From Anaspis maculata (taxonomy: Eukaryota; Arthropoda; Insecta; Coleoptera; Scraptiidae), in the NCBI GenBank assembly GCA_949128115.1, contig OX421968.1, forward strand, positions 4,774,001-4,838,000: DNA of 64,000 bases, read 5' to 3'. Below are positions 22,219 through 34,231 of the stretch, in pieces (position 1 is the stretch's first letter; every line of letters starts with the position of its first letter). Below the pieces are notes generated by a model. The model saw nothing but the letters and a program-made list of their open reading frames with translations, did no database searches and had not been told where the DNA came from. The translations under genes and the position numbers were made by a program.

Positions 22219-23495
22219 TTTTTCACCTGGGGTACAATGTGGCTATTGTACCCCCCAAGGCTATCAAAACTGGTTGATTCCCTCCCTTTTTTTTTTAATC
22301 GATCCTCAATCTATGCAACCACTTTTTTGCTGCCTGTGTAATTTTTCTTTTCCTCTTTCTCTAAAATTATTTCCGCATCTTCTAGACCAATTAAAGTCAA
22401 GTTGATGTTTGAAATGACCAATATCAATGCAAGTCCTTTGAAATTTGTACAGGAATTTAAACTTGAGGGAAATTCGATGAAATTACGTTGAATAAGGTTT
22501 GTAAAGAAGATAAACAGAAAGAGATGGTTACGAGTATGAAGACTTATGGAGATTTGAGGCACATTGATTGAAAATTTTGCTCTGCAGGAAAAAAAGAAGA
22601 ACTTTGCGAAAGATTGTCACAGCACAATCAATCCCCCTCTTTTCGAAGCATCTCCTTAAGGGTTTGTGAACCATTTATTTTGGAATGGTCTTGTGCCGAT
22701 ACTTGGGTGTGATAAAGGTTTTGCTGTGGCCCAATGAACTAAACTTGGCCAAAAGTTACCAACATAAGATTTTTGAAGAGAACTGTTGTCGGAAACTTTC
22801 AATGGAAAGCGACAGTCTTAATGATCCGTGAAAAATGTGGGAGTACTTTGCGTGATTCCGTTTGTGTCTGTCTTCAAAACGATGAACAAAATTGTTGAAA
22901 ATTGTTTCAGCACTGCAAAGGTTGTAGCTGGACCTTACGAAGAGGGCATAAATATATTATCAAAGTGTTTTGGGACAAGGGTGTTATCAGAAGCTTTGGA
23001 AATTCATGTCATCTCCAAAACTTGTTGAAGTTCCTTAACAATGGAGGTCTTGGACTCTCATTAAAACAGAAGAGTATGGATCTATTCACAGAGATTTTTT
23101 TTAGATATTGGGAGAGATGCAAAATTAACCGTTTAGATAATACTAGTTAATCTAAAAATTTGAGAAAAACCGAAGCCAAATTTTTATCTCGACATTTTTA
23201 ACTCAGTAATCTTAAAAATTGAATAATTGCCGTTCGGGATCAGCTACGATTTTGTTAGATACATTTCTGTGCTTCCCAGAACCTCTATTACAAGGTCTCG
23301 TTAACAGTTTTTGGTGACAATTTTGTTAAACTCATTTCTACTTGAGGACACCTGTGTGTAGTTAGCCCGTAAGTATAAACTCGATATTCATCTCCAGTTT
23401 TCCGACCTCTTGTGTCTGAGCTTTTTGAGAGCTTTAGGCTGTAGGCTCATACATACAGTGATGGATTGAGAGAGACGGAAACGTAAATATATTAA
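22219..23495. other. Unassigned spacer between HelB-1 and Gypsy-1
   Basis: No coding relic recognised. Just after the HelB-1 end there is a perfect 10-bp inverted repeat, GGGGTACAAT/ATTGTACCCC, with a 6-base loop at 22229-22254. The rest is AT-rich with only short open frames. Confidence 0.5.
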
Positions 23496-23992
23496 TGTTA
23501 CGAGCGGCGATCCCGTACATATTGGTAAACACTCGATTTTTCTGGATTCTTCCATCCAAGATCGCAGTGTAGAAGTGTGGAGCGATTTGGTGCATTCCAG
23601 AGCGTTCGTGTACGTGAAACTGAATGGAGACTCCAATCTCCAATGCCTGATCAGGGCACATCTGTCCATTTTGGCGGAGGCGCCGTTCCAGAACCCGGCA
23701 GAATTATACGGGTAATGTGTATGACTATTCAGGAATGGTCTAGAAACTGCATATGCCAGGCCACTATGGAATTTGCTGGAAGTAGACAGAAAGTTCGGGA
23801 ACACTATTCGAAGGCCTTATATAAGGCATCAGCCGGCAGCTCAAGGCAGTATTGAATTAGAAGAGACAGCGAGCGATAATTCAAGTAGATAATTGTTGGC
23901 GTGTATTCATTGTAGTACGCAGAAATAAACAGTGTGTGTTTTAAAATGATCGTCTAAATTATATTCGAACCCGTACGCGAGGTATCGTGACA
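23496..23992 (+). repeat. Gypsy-1 5' LTR
   Basis: Begins TGTTACGAGC and ends TCGTGACA, so it has the usual TG...CA limits, length 497 bp. It contains a TATA box (TATATAA, 23818-23824), a downstream initiator-like tcaaggcagtattg and a polyadenylation signal AATAAA at 23924-23929. The following sequence at 23995, TGGTGTCAGAAAGCGG, is where a tRNA primer site is expected. Without a direct 3' LTR the limits are inferred. Confidence 0.75.
23818..23824 (+). promoter_or_regulatory. TATA box of Gypsy-1 LTR
   Basis: TATATAA within ccttatataaggc, about 110 bp upstream of the polyadenylation signal AATAAA, in the position expected for the U3/R promoter of an LTR. Confidence 0.6.
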
Positions 23993-23994
23993 TT

Positions 23995-24010
23995 TGGTGT
24001 CAGAAAGCGG
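23995..24010 (+). other. Primer binding site of Gypsy-1
   Basis: TGGTGTCAGAAAGCGG begins two bases after the LTR end. TGG plus a tRNA 3'-end complement is the normal Gypsy arrangement. The tRNA was not identified. Confidence 0.6.
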
Positions 24011-24071
24011 TATAATTGAGAGTTATTCGGCCTGCGACTACAGGACGTTCGGAACATTCGTGATTTAATAA

Positions 24072-25423
24072 ATGCCGGAGACGAGAAGCATGTCGAAGAC
24101 GGTTTGGCGAACATCATGGCGGTGATGCAGCAGCAGAAAAGTTTTCAAGAAGAACAGGAGAGAAGGCGTCTGGAAGAAAAAGAAGAATTGGACAATCTCT
24201 TTCTAGACCAGGAAAAGGAACTCGTCGAAGAGCGTCTAGAAGACAAGGCAGAATTGAAGAATCTTCTAGAAGGGCAAGAACAGGAATTGAGAAATCTGCT
24301 AGAAGGACAGGAAAGGAAACGCCTGGAGGAAAGGGAAGAAATATTAGCCGTTGTGGAACAACAAACGCAGTATTTCGACGGCAGTGTAAACAAGCTGGAA
24401 GAGAAAATGTTTGCGATGGTGGAAAAAGAAGTGGGAGCGGTGAAGGTCAACATGACAAAGCTGGAGCAACAGATTCAGAAAACTGCCGCTAGTGCTGCGA
24501 TGGTCAGTTCAGCGGGTGTCCATCGTGTGAAGCTGCCAAACTTCGATGGGAAAAGCCTATGGACTACCTATAAGAGGCAGTTTGATGCCGCTGCCGAAGC
24601 AAACGGATGGAGCGACGATAAGAGAGCCACAGCTCTAGTCCTGGCTCTCAGAGGCCCAGCATTGGAGCTGCTCCAGACGATTCCTGAGAGTGAGCAGAAG
24701 GACTTTGCCAAGCTGACCAGGGTCCTGGAGCTCCGTTATGGGGACAATCATGTGCGGCAGATCCATCAAACCCAGATGAAGGCCAGGACACAAAAGAGCG
24801 GAGAAAGCCTCCAGGAATTCGAATTCGAAGTCCCGAGGCTGGTTCACCTAACTTATCCAGCGCATCCAGCAGATGTTTTGGAAGACATCGCAAAAGAAAC
24901 CTTTGTGAGCGGACTAAGAGATCCAGATCTGCGTCAGGTGGTCATCATCAGCAATCCAGCCAACATCAGCGACCCACTCATCCAAGCTATTCGAATCGAG
25001 GCAGTCAAAGATGCTTCGCGCCCTCATCGTCTTAGAGTGGTGAACGACGAATCCGGAGCATCACATACTTCCGAGAAATCTGTGAAGGAGATGTTCGAGG
25101 AACTTCTTAGCGCCATGTCTCGGAACAGACCCCAAGGCGAGCCAAGAGCTGGAGGAAGACCGCGTTGCTTCGGCTGTAGAAAACCGGGACATCTGCTTCG
25201 CAACTGCAGGCAAAGGTCGAGTTCAAGTGACCGTTCCACACCGGGACGGAGAACTCCCAGCCCCGATAGACGCTATCAGGAAAACCAATTCCAGCTAGCG
25301 CTAAGGGGCGCACGCTGGCTGGCAGTCCTCAATGCCCCAGGAGTTACTCCGTCTCACTGCTGCGGAAGTCACTTAATAGCCTTCTCCTTGGTAGAAGTGG
25401 AAAAGTGGAAGTGGAAAGCTTGA
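24072..25423 (+). pseudogene. Gypsy-1 gag
   Basis: An ATG at 24072 opens MPETRSMSK but a one-base frameshift near 24095 moves the rest to the frame read from about 24104 (LANIMAVMQQQKSF). Residues 5-130 form a long Glu/Lys/Leu-rich coiled coil with repeated ERLEDKAELKNLLEGQE-like blocks. A retrotransposon Gag core follows (KLPNFDGKSLWTTYKRQF to ELRYGDNH). One zinc knuckle, CFGCRKPGHLLRNC, lies near residue 350. The C-terminal 40 residues after SPDRRYQENQ look frameshifted. Confidence 0.85.
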
Positions 25424-25424
25424 C

Positions 25425-26037
25425 AAAGACGATTGCGTGTTCGTAATCGATACGGGAGCCACGAAGTCAATCGTTTGACGAGGAATTCTTCGAAAGCAAC
25501 GCATTGTGCCACTGAGGGACGGCGCTCGTTTGACTACAGCTACCGGAGAGTCTGCTACATTGTACGGAGAAGCTGAAGTGACCATTCGCTTTGGACGGTT
25601 TCTGCTGCGAGAAAACTTCCTGGTCGCTGACACGACTTCATACTTGGCCTGGACTTGATGGATAAGTACGGATTCATCCTGGGTGTTGGACAGCGGACGT
25701 TGAAAATCGGAAACGAAGAATTGGCGCTTAGAACATCCATGAAGGCCGCCGAGGAAATCCGCCTACTTTCGGCTGAAACCGTTCGTGTAGCCGCTAACTC
25801 CGAGAAAATCGTGTGGGCAACATTCAGCGGACAACCTGGAGGACATGTCGCCGGCATTGCTGAACCCGACACAGCTGCCAGCTGCATCATGGCTAAGACA
25901 TTAATTAACATGGACAAGACAAAAATCTCGATCAGAGTCATTAACCCGAACAAGACGAGCAAAACAATCAAGGAAGGAGAGACCCTGGGCAAGTGTGAGC
26001 CCGTGGAGTGGATCTCACGCTGCGAAGACAGGTGGCC
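25425..26037 (+). pseudogene. Gypsy-1 aspartic protease and linker
   Basis: The frame shows CVFVIDTGATKSIV with the catalytic D-T-G at 25449-25457, immediately followed by a TGA stop. The flap and C-terminal parts continue with LTTATGESATLYGEAEV and then, after a frameshift near 25640, DKYGFILGVGQRTLKIG. The linker continues to RCEDRW, where the satellite-bearing TIR element begins. Confidence 0.8.
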
Positions 26038-28918
26038 GGACAATTCTTCGCGCGGACAATTCTTCACGGACAATTCTTCGCGGGGAACTTGGGAGCTCTT
26101 ATGAGGCCTAGTGTGATTGTGATATTCAGAGCCCTATCACCCACTAAGTTTTTACGTAGAGTTTCAAGCCTTGCTAAACCCCCTTGTCTCTACAAGTTTC
26201 GTTTAGGGTCTTGATGAACCCCCTTGGGTAGGTATCTCCAAATTTTCTGGATATTTGCTTCGCCCTTATGCCTTGGACGGCTTATCAGAGCCCTATTAGC
26301 CCCCCCTGTCTTCATGTTGCATTTGTAGCCCTGCTGAGCCCCTTTTTCATTGTTTTAGTTTTCAAAGCTCTAGTAAGCTCCTGTGAGTCTTTATGTGTTG
26401 GTTGAAGTCCTATAAGGCCCCCTTTGTGTCTCTTAGTCTCAATTGGAGGCCTAGTGAGCCCCACCAGGCCTTCTTGCGATTCTCAGAGCCCTATCCTCAC
26501 TTGTGTTTTACATCTAAGCATTTCAAGCCCTGCTGAGCCCCCTTGTGACTTGAATACCGTTTGGAGCCCTATTGCGCCCCCTTGCGTCTTAAATTATCGT
26601 TTGCAGCCCAGGTGACCCCCTTCTGATTCCTCGAAAATTCTGAAAGCTTAGAAAGCTCTCTTGTGCTCCTTATCAAGTTTCTCGGAGCCCTATATGTGCC
26701 CCCTTAGTGTCTTCGTGTTTCATTTGTAGCCCTGCTGAGCCTCTTTTTCATTGCTTCAGTTTCCGAAGCTCTAGTAAGCTTCTGTGAATCTTTATGTGTT
26801 GGTTGAAGTCCTACAGGGCCCCCTTTGTGTCTCTAAGTGTCATTTGGAGCCCTAGTGAGCCCCGCCAGGCCTTCTTGCGATTTACAGAGCCCCCTCCTCC
26901 CTTGCGTTCTACATCAGAGCATTTCAAGCCCTGCTGAGCCCCCTTGTGTCTTCCATTATAGTTTGCAGCCCAGGTGACCCCTTCTGTCCTCTCAAGTTTC
27001 TGGAATTTTCGGAAGCTCCCTTGTGCCCCTTCTCAGGTTTCTCGGAGCCCTATGTGGCCCCCTTGTGTTTTCAGGTTTCATTTGTAGCCCTGCTGAGCCA
27101 CTTTTTCAATGCTATAGTTTCCGAAGCTCTAGTCAGCTCCTGTGAGTCATAATAAGTTGTTTGAAGTTCTACAGGGCCCCCTTTGTGTCTTTAAGTGTCA
27201 TTTGGAGCCCTAGTGAGCCCCGCCAAGCCTTTTTGCGATTTCCAGAGCCCTATTCTCCCTTATACATCAGAACATTTCAAGCCCTGCTGAGCCCCCTTTT
27301 GTCTTCAAGTATCGTTTGGAGCCCTATTCAGCCCCCTTGTGTCTTCAATTATCGTTCGCAGCCCAGGTGACTCCTTCTGTTTTCTCGAGTTCCTGGAATT
27401 TTCGGAAGCCCCCTTGTGCCCGCCCCTTCTCAGGTTTCTTGGAACCCTATGTGGACCCCCTGTGTTTCCATGTTTCATATAGCCCTGCAGAGCCCCTTTG
27501 TATATTGTGTCATTTTTCAAAGCTCTTGTTTGTTAGCTCCTGTGAGTCTTCGTGTGTTGGTTGAAGTTCTACAGGGCCCCCTTTGCGTCTCTAAGTGTCA
27601 TTTGGAGCCCTAGTGAGCCCCGCCAAGCCTTCTTGCGATTTCCAGAACCCTATCCTTTCTTGTGTTCTACACCAGAACATTTCAAGCCCTGCTGTGACCC
27701 CCGAGTCTTCAAGTATCGTTTGGAGCCCTATTGAGCCCCCTTGTGTCTTCAATTATTGTTTGCAGCCCAGGTGACTCCTTCTGTTTTCTCGAGTTTCTGG
27801 AATTTTCGGAAGCTCCCTTGTGCCCTTTCTCAGGTTTCTTGGAGCTCTATGTGGCCCCCTGTGTTTCCATGTTTCATTTATAGCCCTGCAGAGCCCCTTT
27901 GTATATTGTGTAATTTTTCAAAGCTCTTGTTAGCTCCTGTGAGGCTTTCTGTGTTGGTTAGAATACTACAGGGCCCCCTTTGTGTCTCTAAGTGTCTTTT
28001 GGAGCCCTAGTGAGCCCCGCCAAGCCTTCTTGCAATTTTCAGTGCCCTATTCTCCCTTGTGTTCTACATCAGAACATTTCAAGCACTGCTGAGCCCCCTT
28101 GTGTCTTCAAGTATCGTTTGGAGCCCTGTCGAGCCCCCTTGTGTCTTCAATTATCGTTTGCAGCCCCAGTGAGCCCCGCCAGGCCTCCGTCCGATTTTTT
28201 GAGGCTTCTGCTCTCTTGTGTCTACATTGAAGCGTTTCAGGCCCTACTAAGCCCCCTTGTATCTTCAAGTATCGTTTGGAGCCCTATTGAGCCCCCTTGT
28301 GTCCTCAATTGTTGTTTGTAGCCCCGGTGATCCCCCTCTGACTTAGCAATATTTCTGGCATCTAAGAAAGCTCCTTTGTGCCTTCTCAGATTTATCAGAG
28401 CCCTATTAGACCCCCTTATGTTTTTGTGTGTCATTTGTAGCCCTGTTGAGCCCCTCTTCAACCTGTCTTTGTTTCTGTGTTCTAGTGAGCTCCTGCTGCC
28501 TTCATGTGTTGATCGGAGCCCTATAGGCCCCCTTGTGCCTTTAAGTGTCATTTGAAGCCCCATTGAGCCCCTAATGCCTTTTTGTGTTACTCGAAGCCCT
28601 ATCTATTTTTTTTAATAGCTTTGTGTCTACATTGTGGCGATTTGAGCTCCGCTAGCCCCCTTGTGTCTAAAGTATTGTTGGGAGCCCTAGTGAGCCCTGC
28701 CAGGCCTTCTTGTGATATTAAGAGATCACAAGATTCACAAGACACAAGATTCTCCCTTGGGTCTACATTGTAGGATTTCAACTCCTGCTGAGCCCCCTTG
28801 TGTCTTGAAGTGTCTTTCAGGGCCCCAATAAGCCCGGTCATGCGCGGGCGCAATGCTTGCGTAGAATTGTCCGTGCGAAGAATTGTTCCCGAAGAATTGT
28901 CCGCGCGAAGAATTGTCC
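26038..28918. mobile_element. TIR-bounded element filled with satellite
   Basis: The left end GGACAATTCTTCGCGCGGAC and the right end GCGCGAAGAATTGTCC are inverted copies, and each end repeats the GGACAATTCTTC block two or three times (26038-26092, 28862-28918). The element lies between protease linker and RT of Gypsy-1. No target duplication was recognised and no transposase is present. It is a non-autonomous DNA transposon of unknown superfamily, or a satellite block that acquired these ends. Confidence 0.65.
26105..28840. repeat. About 40-bp satellite with about 400-bp higher-order period
   Basis: The base unit resembles gagccctattgagcccccttg followed by tgtcttcaattatcgtttg, about 40 bp. 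A distinctive variant containing gggccccctttgtgtct recurs near 26419, 26817, 27174, 27573 and 27971, i.e. steps close to 400 bp, so roughly ten units form a higher-order repeat. Short open frames on both strands are repeat artefacts. Confidence 0.85.
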
Positions 28919-29844
28919 TAGCACCGCGAAGACATATCGACAAAGGCTGCAACTCCCAAGCTCTTGGAGAAAAAGCTAGTGGAGATGTTCTCGCCTGACT
29001 GAAACATCTGAGTGGCAAGGAGAAAGAGCTTGCGACACAATTCATCCAGGAAGAAGCTGCAGCCTTTCTGATGGAAGGTAACCCTACCGGGAGGACCAGC
29101 GTGTTCCAACATCGGATCAACACTGAGAACGCCGCACCGATCCGACAGGCTCCCAGGTGCCTACCATTGGCGAAGCAAGAAGAGGTGTCGAAGCTCTTGA
29201 AAAACATGTTGGATGAAGGCGTGATAGAAGAATCGACGAGCCCATGGTCTTCACCGGTTGTTTTGGTCACGAAGAAAGACGGCAGTACGCGATTTTGCGA
29301 AGACTACCACAAACTCAATGATGTGACGAAGAAAGACAGCTATTCACTTCCTCGGATTGACGACACTTTGAGCACGCTGTCTGGATCGAGATGGTTTTCG
29401 ACGCTTGACCTGAAGAGTGGTTACTGGCAAGTGGGACTCTACAACGACGACAAAGAGAAGACGGCCTTTTCCGCTGGGAGCGGCCCTCATCAGTTTACTG
29501 TGATGCCGTTTGGACTTTGCAACGCACCGGTCACGTTTGAACGTCTAATGGAGTGCGTCTTGCGAGGTCTTACATGGGAAACGTGCCTAGTCTACCTGGA
29601 CGACGTAATGGTCATCGGTCGAACCTTCGAGGAGCACCTGAAGAACCTCCGGGAGGTATTTCGACGTCTTCGAGGTGCACACCTCAAGCTCAACCCAAAG
29701 AAATGCGTGCTCTTCCAGAAGCAAGTCAAATTTTTGGGGCCCGTAGTGTCGTCGGAGGGAATCGAAACCGATCCAGCGAAACTGGATGCTGTCCGAGAAT
29801 GACCACGACCGAGAAATCAGCATGTCAGGAGTTTCTTGGGCTTT
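28919..29844 (+). pseudogene. Gypsy-1 reverse transcriptase
   Basis: From about 29071 the frame has SPWSSPVVLVTKKDGSTRF, DYHKLNDVTKKDSYSLPRID, FSTLDLKSGYWQV, MPFGLCNAPVTFERLM and the catalytic CLVYLDDVMVIG. These are Gypsy RT motifs in the right order. YHKLND stands where YRKLND is usual. A TGA follows DAVRE near 29800, and the relic reaches FLGL before the foldback element at 29845. The part before 29071 reaches the RT start in other frames. Confidence 0.88.
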
Positions 29845-31144
29845 AGTCCAGTAAAATGAGGCGAGTTTTAGGCCAAAGTTGGAACAAATTAGGGGCAGGA
29901 TGAAAAAAATATGGGGATGTAGAGAATAAAAAACTGAATAAGAAAAACCAAACTTTCATTCCAGTCATCGCGGAAACCATGGAAAAAAAATGGAGACAAT
30001 GGAAAAACATGCGCCGCGATCTTTCTTTTGAAACGGTAAGAGAACGGTGAGAGATGTGTCAAAACTGTCAGGGACAGAGTTGTAGGGAATTCAATAATCT
30101 ACAAAAAAGTCCCTGGAGGCATATGTCTAACTTCTTCGGTTTAGCCGTTTATCGCAGTCAAAGTTGCGCGCCGGTCTAGTGAAGTGGGAAGAATGTCCGC
30201 GTGACCTTCCTTCTTGGATGCTGTGAGAACGACAAGAGATATCAAAAAATTGTGAGCGACAAAGTTGTAGAAAATTGAATGCTTCACTAGAAAATCTTCA
30301 AGGCCAACAATTATCACTTCTGGTTCAGCCGTGAACCACATTCGAAGTTGCGTGACAATCCTGTTGATAAAGTGGTTCTTCTGGAAAACTTACAAAAGCC
30401 CTAGACTCGATGAAAAAACTATGACAATGTAGAGGATGAAAAACTGGATCTAAAAAACCAAAGCTTCATTCCACACCGTTTCGGGAGATCTAAGAAAAAA
30501 AAGGAAAAGTTGGAAAATAGCGATTTGCACTCCCAGCTTCCTCATTGAATAGTGAAATAAACGTAATAAATATGGAAAATCTGAACAAACTAGCTTGTAG
30601 AGGATTAAATCATCTATAGAAAATTCCGTGATGACATGTATGCATCTTTGTCGACTTAGCTGCGGAGCGCTATCACAGTTGGGGTACGTGACTAGTGACG
30701 CGTCGCATATGTGGTCAAACTGGCACGACGTTGCGGTCATTGTTCAATTGATTATAAAACATGATTGAATGATTTGAAAAAATTGCGTGCTTTGTTGAAC
30801 GTCTGGTAACTATTGTTGGAAATGTAACTCCGCGGATGAACGCTTTGTTATGTATAAAGTTTCTTGTTTGGCAAAATTTAAGTCGTGAGTGTCACTGTAC
30901 TATTTTCGTCATGCTTTCATTCTAGAAATCTAGGACGAAAGACTAGGTTGCTAGAGAATTTCTGAATTTGTCGTTTCTAATCATATATTTATAGCATCGA
31001 AATAGTACGAAAATAGTATCGTGACACTCAGGCTTAAAACTGAGAAAGTACTCGTATTTTGTAACACAATATGTACAATAATTGAAGAGCGTGATTCACG
31101 TCAGATAATGAGAGATTTTTCAACTGATTTCTGATGAACAATGA

Positions 31145-31447
31145 TCATTCAACAACAGCTCGGAGATAATAAACAACTGTCCACCTGAACAATGGGGTTG
31201 GAAATTGAACATTTCTCTGTTGATGCCTATTAGAACCCAGGATAACGTAGCTCTCGAAAATCTGCTACGGCTGATTTCCTGCAGATGCTTGAAAAACTGC
31301 GAGGAGCTTTGTGGATGCAGAAAAGCTGACCTCAAGTGTACCAAGTTTTGCCACCACTGCCGTGGAGCCACCTGTTCTCACGCTTTCTGCATTGTCGTTT
31401 CGGAAGACGATGATGATAACTACAATGATAATTCTAACAATAAGTAG
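31145..31447 (+). pseudogene. Cysteine-rich CXC-like relic in FB1 centre
   Basis: An open stretch without a good ATG reads CPPEQWGWKLN, LLRLISCRCLKNCEELC, GCRKADLKCTKFC and HHCRGATCSHAFC, then an acidic Asp/Asn-rich tail. Paired C-x-C and C-x3-C spacings resemble tesmin/TSO1-like cysteine-rich tails that I recall from many uncharacterised insect repeat-derived proteins, which also carry a W-G-W block before the cysteines. It sits in the unpaired loop of the foldback. It may be the last exon of an ancestral element protein or a captured fragment. Function unknown. Confidence 0.5.
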
Positions 31448-32355
31448 CTACTCAGACGTTGAACAAAGCACGCAATTTTTTCAAATCATTTAATCATGTT
31501 TTGGGATCAATTAAACAATGACCGCAACGTCGTGCCAGTTTCACCACATATGCGACGCCTCACGAGTCATGTACCCCAACTTTGATAGCGCTCCGCAGCT
31601 AAGTCGACAGAGATGCATACATGACATCACGGGATTTTCTATAGATCATTTAATCCTCTACAAGCTAGTTTGTTCAGATTTTCCATATTTATTACGTTCA
31701 CTTCAGTATTCAATGAGGAAGCTGCGAGCGGAAATAACTATTTTTCAAGTTTTTCTTTTTTTTCTCAGGTTTCCCGAAACGGTGTGGAATGAAACTTTGG
31801 TTTTTGAGATCCAGTTTTTCATCCTCTACATTGTCATAGTTTTTTCATCGAGTCTAGGGTTTTTGTAAGTTTTCCAGAAGAACCACTTTATCAACAGGAT
31901 TGTCGCGCAACTTCAAACGTAATTCACGGCAAAACTAGAAAAGATAATGATTGGCTTTGAAGATTTTCTAGTGGAGCATTCAATTCTCTACAACTTTGTT
32001 GCTCACAATTTTTTGATATCTCTTGTCGTTCTCACAGCATCTAAGAAGGAAGGTCACGCGGACAGTTTTTCCTTTTCACTAGACCGGCGCGCAACTTTGA
32101 CTGCGATAAACGCCTAAACTGAAGAAGTTAGACATATGCCCCTAGGGACTTTTTTGTAGATTATTGAATTCCCTACAACTTTGTCCCCGACAGTTTTCAC
32201 ACATCTCTTACCGTTCTCTCACCGTTTCAGAAGAAAGATTGCGGCGCCTGTTTTTCCATCTTCTCCATTTTTTTTCCATGGTTCCCGGGATGACTGGAAA
32301 TGAAACTTTGGTTTTTCTTATTCAGTTTTTCATTCTCTACATCGCCATATTTTTT

Positions 32356-34231
32356 AGCGCATTTTCCATCTTGATGAAAATCGCTATTGCAACCGCTTTG
32401 TCCGTCCGTCCGTTCCTCGAACTCCTCCCAAACTAGACGACCTAGCTTTCTAATTTTTTCGCTGTTACATAGCTGCCACTCCCAAAGGAGGGCTAGGCTA
32501 TATTGGATGTCCATATTGCGCCGCCAACATAGAGAAAACCGCCCCCGATTAACTTGAAATAACACAATATTGCACTTTCTACCAGACCTGATGCTCTGGT
32601 GTTCTCATTTTTTGAATAATACATAGTTGCCACATATAAACGTAAGCCAAGAAACATTCCGTCTTCAATATGCGCCGCCGACATGAAAAAACTGCTAAAA
32701 ACCGCCCCCAATCACTTTAAAATGAAAAACATGAACCCGAAGACATAGCGATCTGATTCTTTCGGTATATAAATAGCTGACTAAAAATGGGAAAGGATAG
32801 GCTACTTTTGGTTAGTCGCCGCCCCCAGATTCCGCCCCCAAACGATAAAAAGTGCAACTTTCATAAATATTACTGATTGAGATGTTTCCTTGAACATTTA
32901 GGAACTGCCAACTCAAATTGTGCAACATTTGCTCAGCCGAACGCTGCCGCCCCACACGCCGCCCCCAAAGTAAGAGATAAATGAAAAACATGAACCCGAA
33001 GACATAGCGATTCAAGTTTTTCGCTATATGTATAGCTGACTGAAAATGGAAAAGGATAGGCTACTTTTGATATGGCGCCGCCTCCAGCTTCCGCCCCCAA
33101 AAGAAAAAAAGTGCAACTTTCAACAATTTTCACTGATTCAGCTAATAATGTTACCTCGAACATTCAAAAACTCTTGAATCAAACTGTGCATGAATTTCTT
33201 TGCCAAACTCTGCCGCTCCCACACGCCGCCCCCAAAGTGAGAGATAAATGTAAAACATGAACCTGAAGACATAACGATCTAATTCTTTCACTATATTGAT
33301 AGCTGACTAAAATTGGAAAAAGATAGGCCACTTTTGATTAGCCGCCGCCTCCAGCTGCCGCCTCCAAACCAAAAAAAATGCAACTTTCACAATTTTCACT
33401 GATTGTCATATTTCCCTTACATTTAGAAACTCCCAACTCAAACTGTTCAACAGTTACTTTGCCGAATGCTGCCGCCCCCACACGCTGCCCTCAAAGTGAG
33501 AGATGAATGGAAAACATAAACCCGAAGACGTAACGATCTAATTCTTTCGCTATATAGATAGTTAACTAAAAATGGGAAAGAGTAGGCTACTTTTGATATG
33601 GTGCCGCCTCCAACTTCCACCCCCAAAAGAAAAAGGTGCAACTTTCAATAATTTCCACTGATTTACATTTTAATGTTACCTCAAACATTCAGAAACTCCA
33701 AACTCAAACTGTGGAAGAATTTCTTTGCCAAACTCTGCCGCTCCAACACGCCGCCCCCGAACAAAAAATGCAACTTTCACAATTTTCACTGATTGTCATA
33801 TTTCCTTAAACATTTAGAAACTCCTAACTCAAACTGTGCAACAGTTACTTTGCCGAATGCTGCCACCCCCACACGCTGCCCTCAAAGTAAGAGATAAATG
33901 GAAAACATAAACCCGAAGACATAGCGATCTAATTCTTTCCCTATATGGATAGCCGACTAAAAATGGGAAAGAATAGACTACTGTTGATTAGTCGCCGCTT
34001 CCAGATCCCACCCTCAAACAAAAAAATATTGATGAGTGAAAGAATTTTCATTCAAATCTATTTCATTGGCAAGTACCCCATTCTGATAACAAAATATCAC
34101 AATGAGTTTCAAATGAAGAAAGTGGGCAAGGAATGGTTTTTTTCCTTCAACCAAATTTCTTTACGTTCATAATATGCCTCTTTGAGAAAATGCGCTACTG
34201 AGACTCACGCACGTGAAGGCATACTCACTTG
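32356..34231 (+). mobile_element. HelB-2: Helentron-like element, full length
   Basis: Starts AGCGCATTTTCC after a T run and ends GAAAATGCGCT, the TCACG/CGTGA hairpin and ACTCACTTG before another T run. It interrupts the right arm of FB1 exactly in a T tract: the left arm reads ggatgaaaaaaatat while the right arm has atatttttt, HelB-2, then tttcatcc. That proves the limits and a T/T insertion without duplication, as reported for Helentrons. A short GTCC array is near 32400, and about five roughly 260-bp internal repeats follow. Confidence 0.85.

Noticed and set aside
26424..28563. Frames of 60-109 codons in the 40-bp satellite
   Set aside because: Pro/Leu/Ser-rich translations of a tandem repeat on both strands; no domain.
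26105..28840. CRISPR-like array
   Set aside because: Units are contiguous and diverged without unique spacers, and the context is a eukaryotic TE.
28598..29270. A 223-codon minus-strand frame over the satellite and RT junction
   Set aside because: It crosses the element boundary at 28918 and is antisense to the Gypsy RT; no domain.
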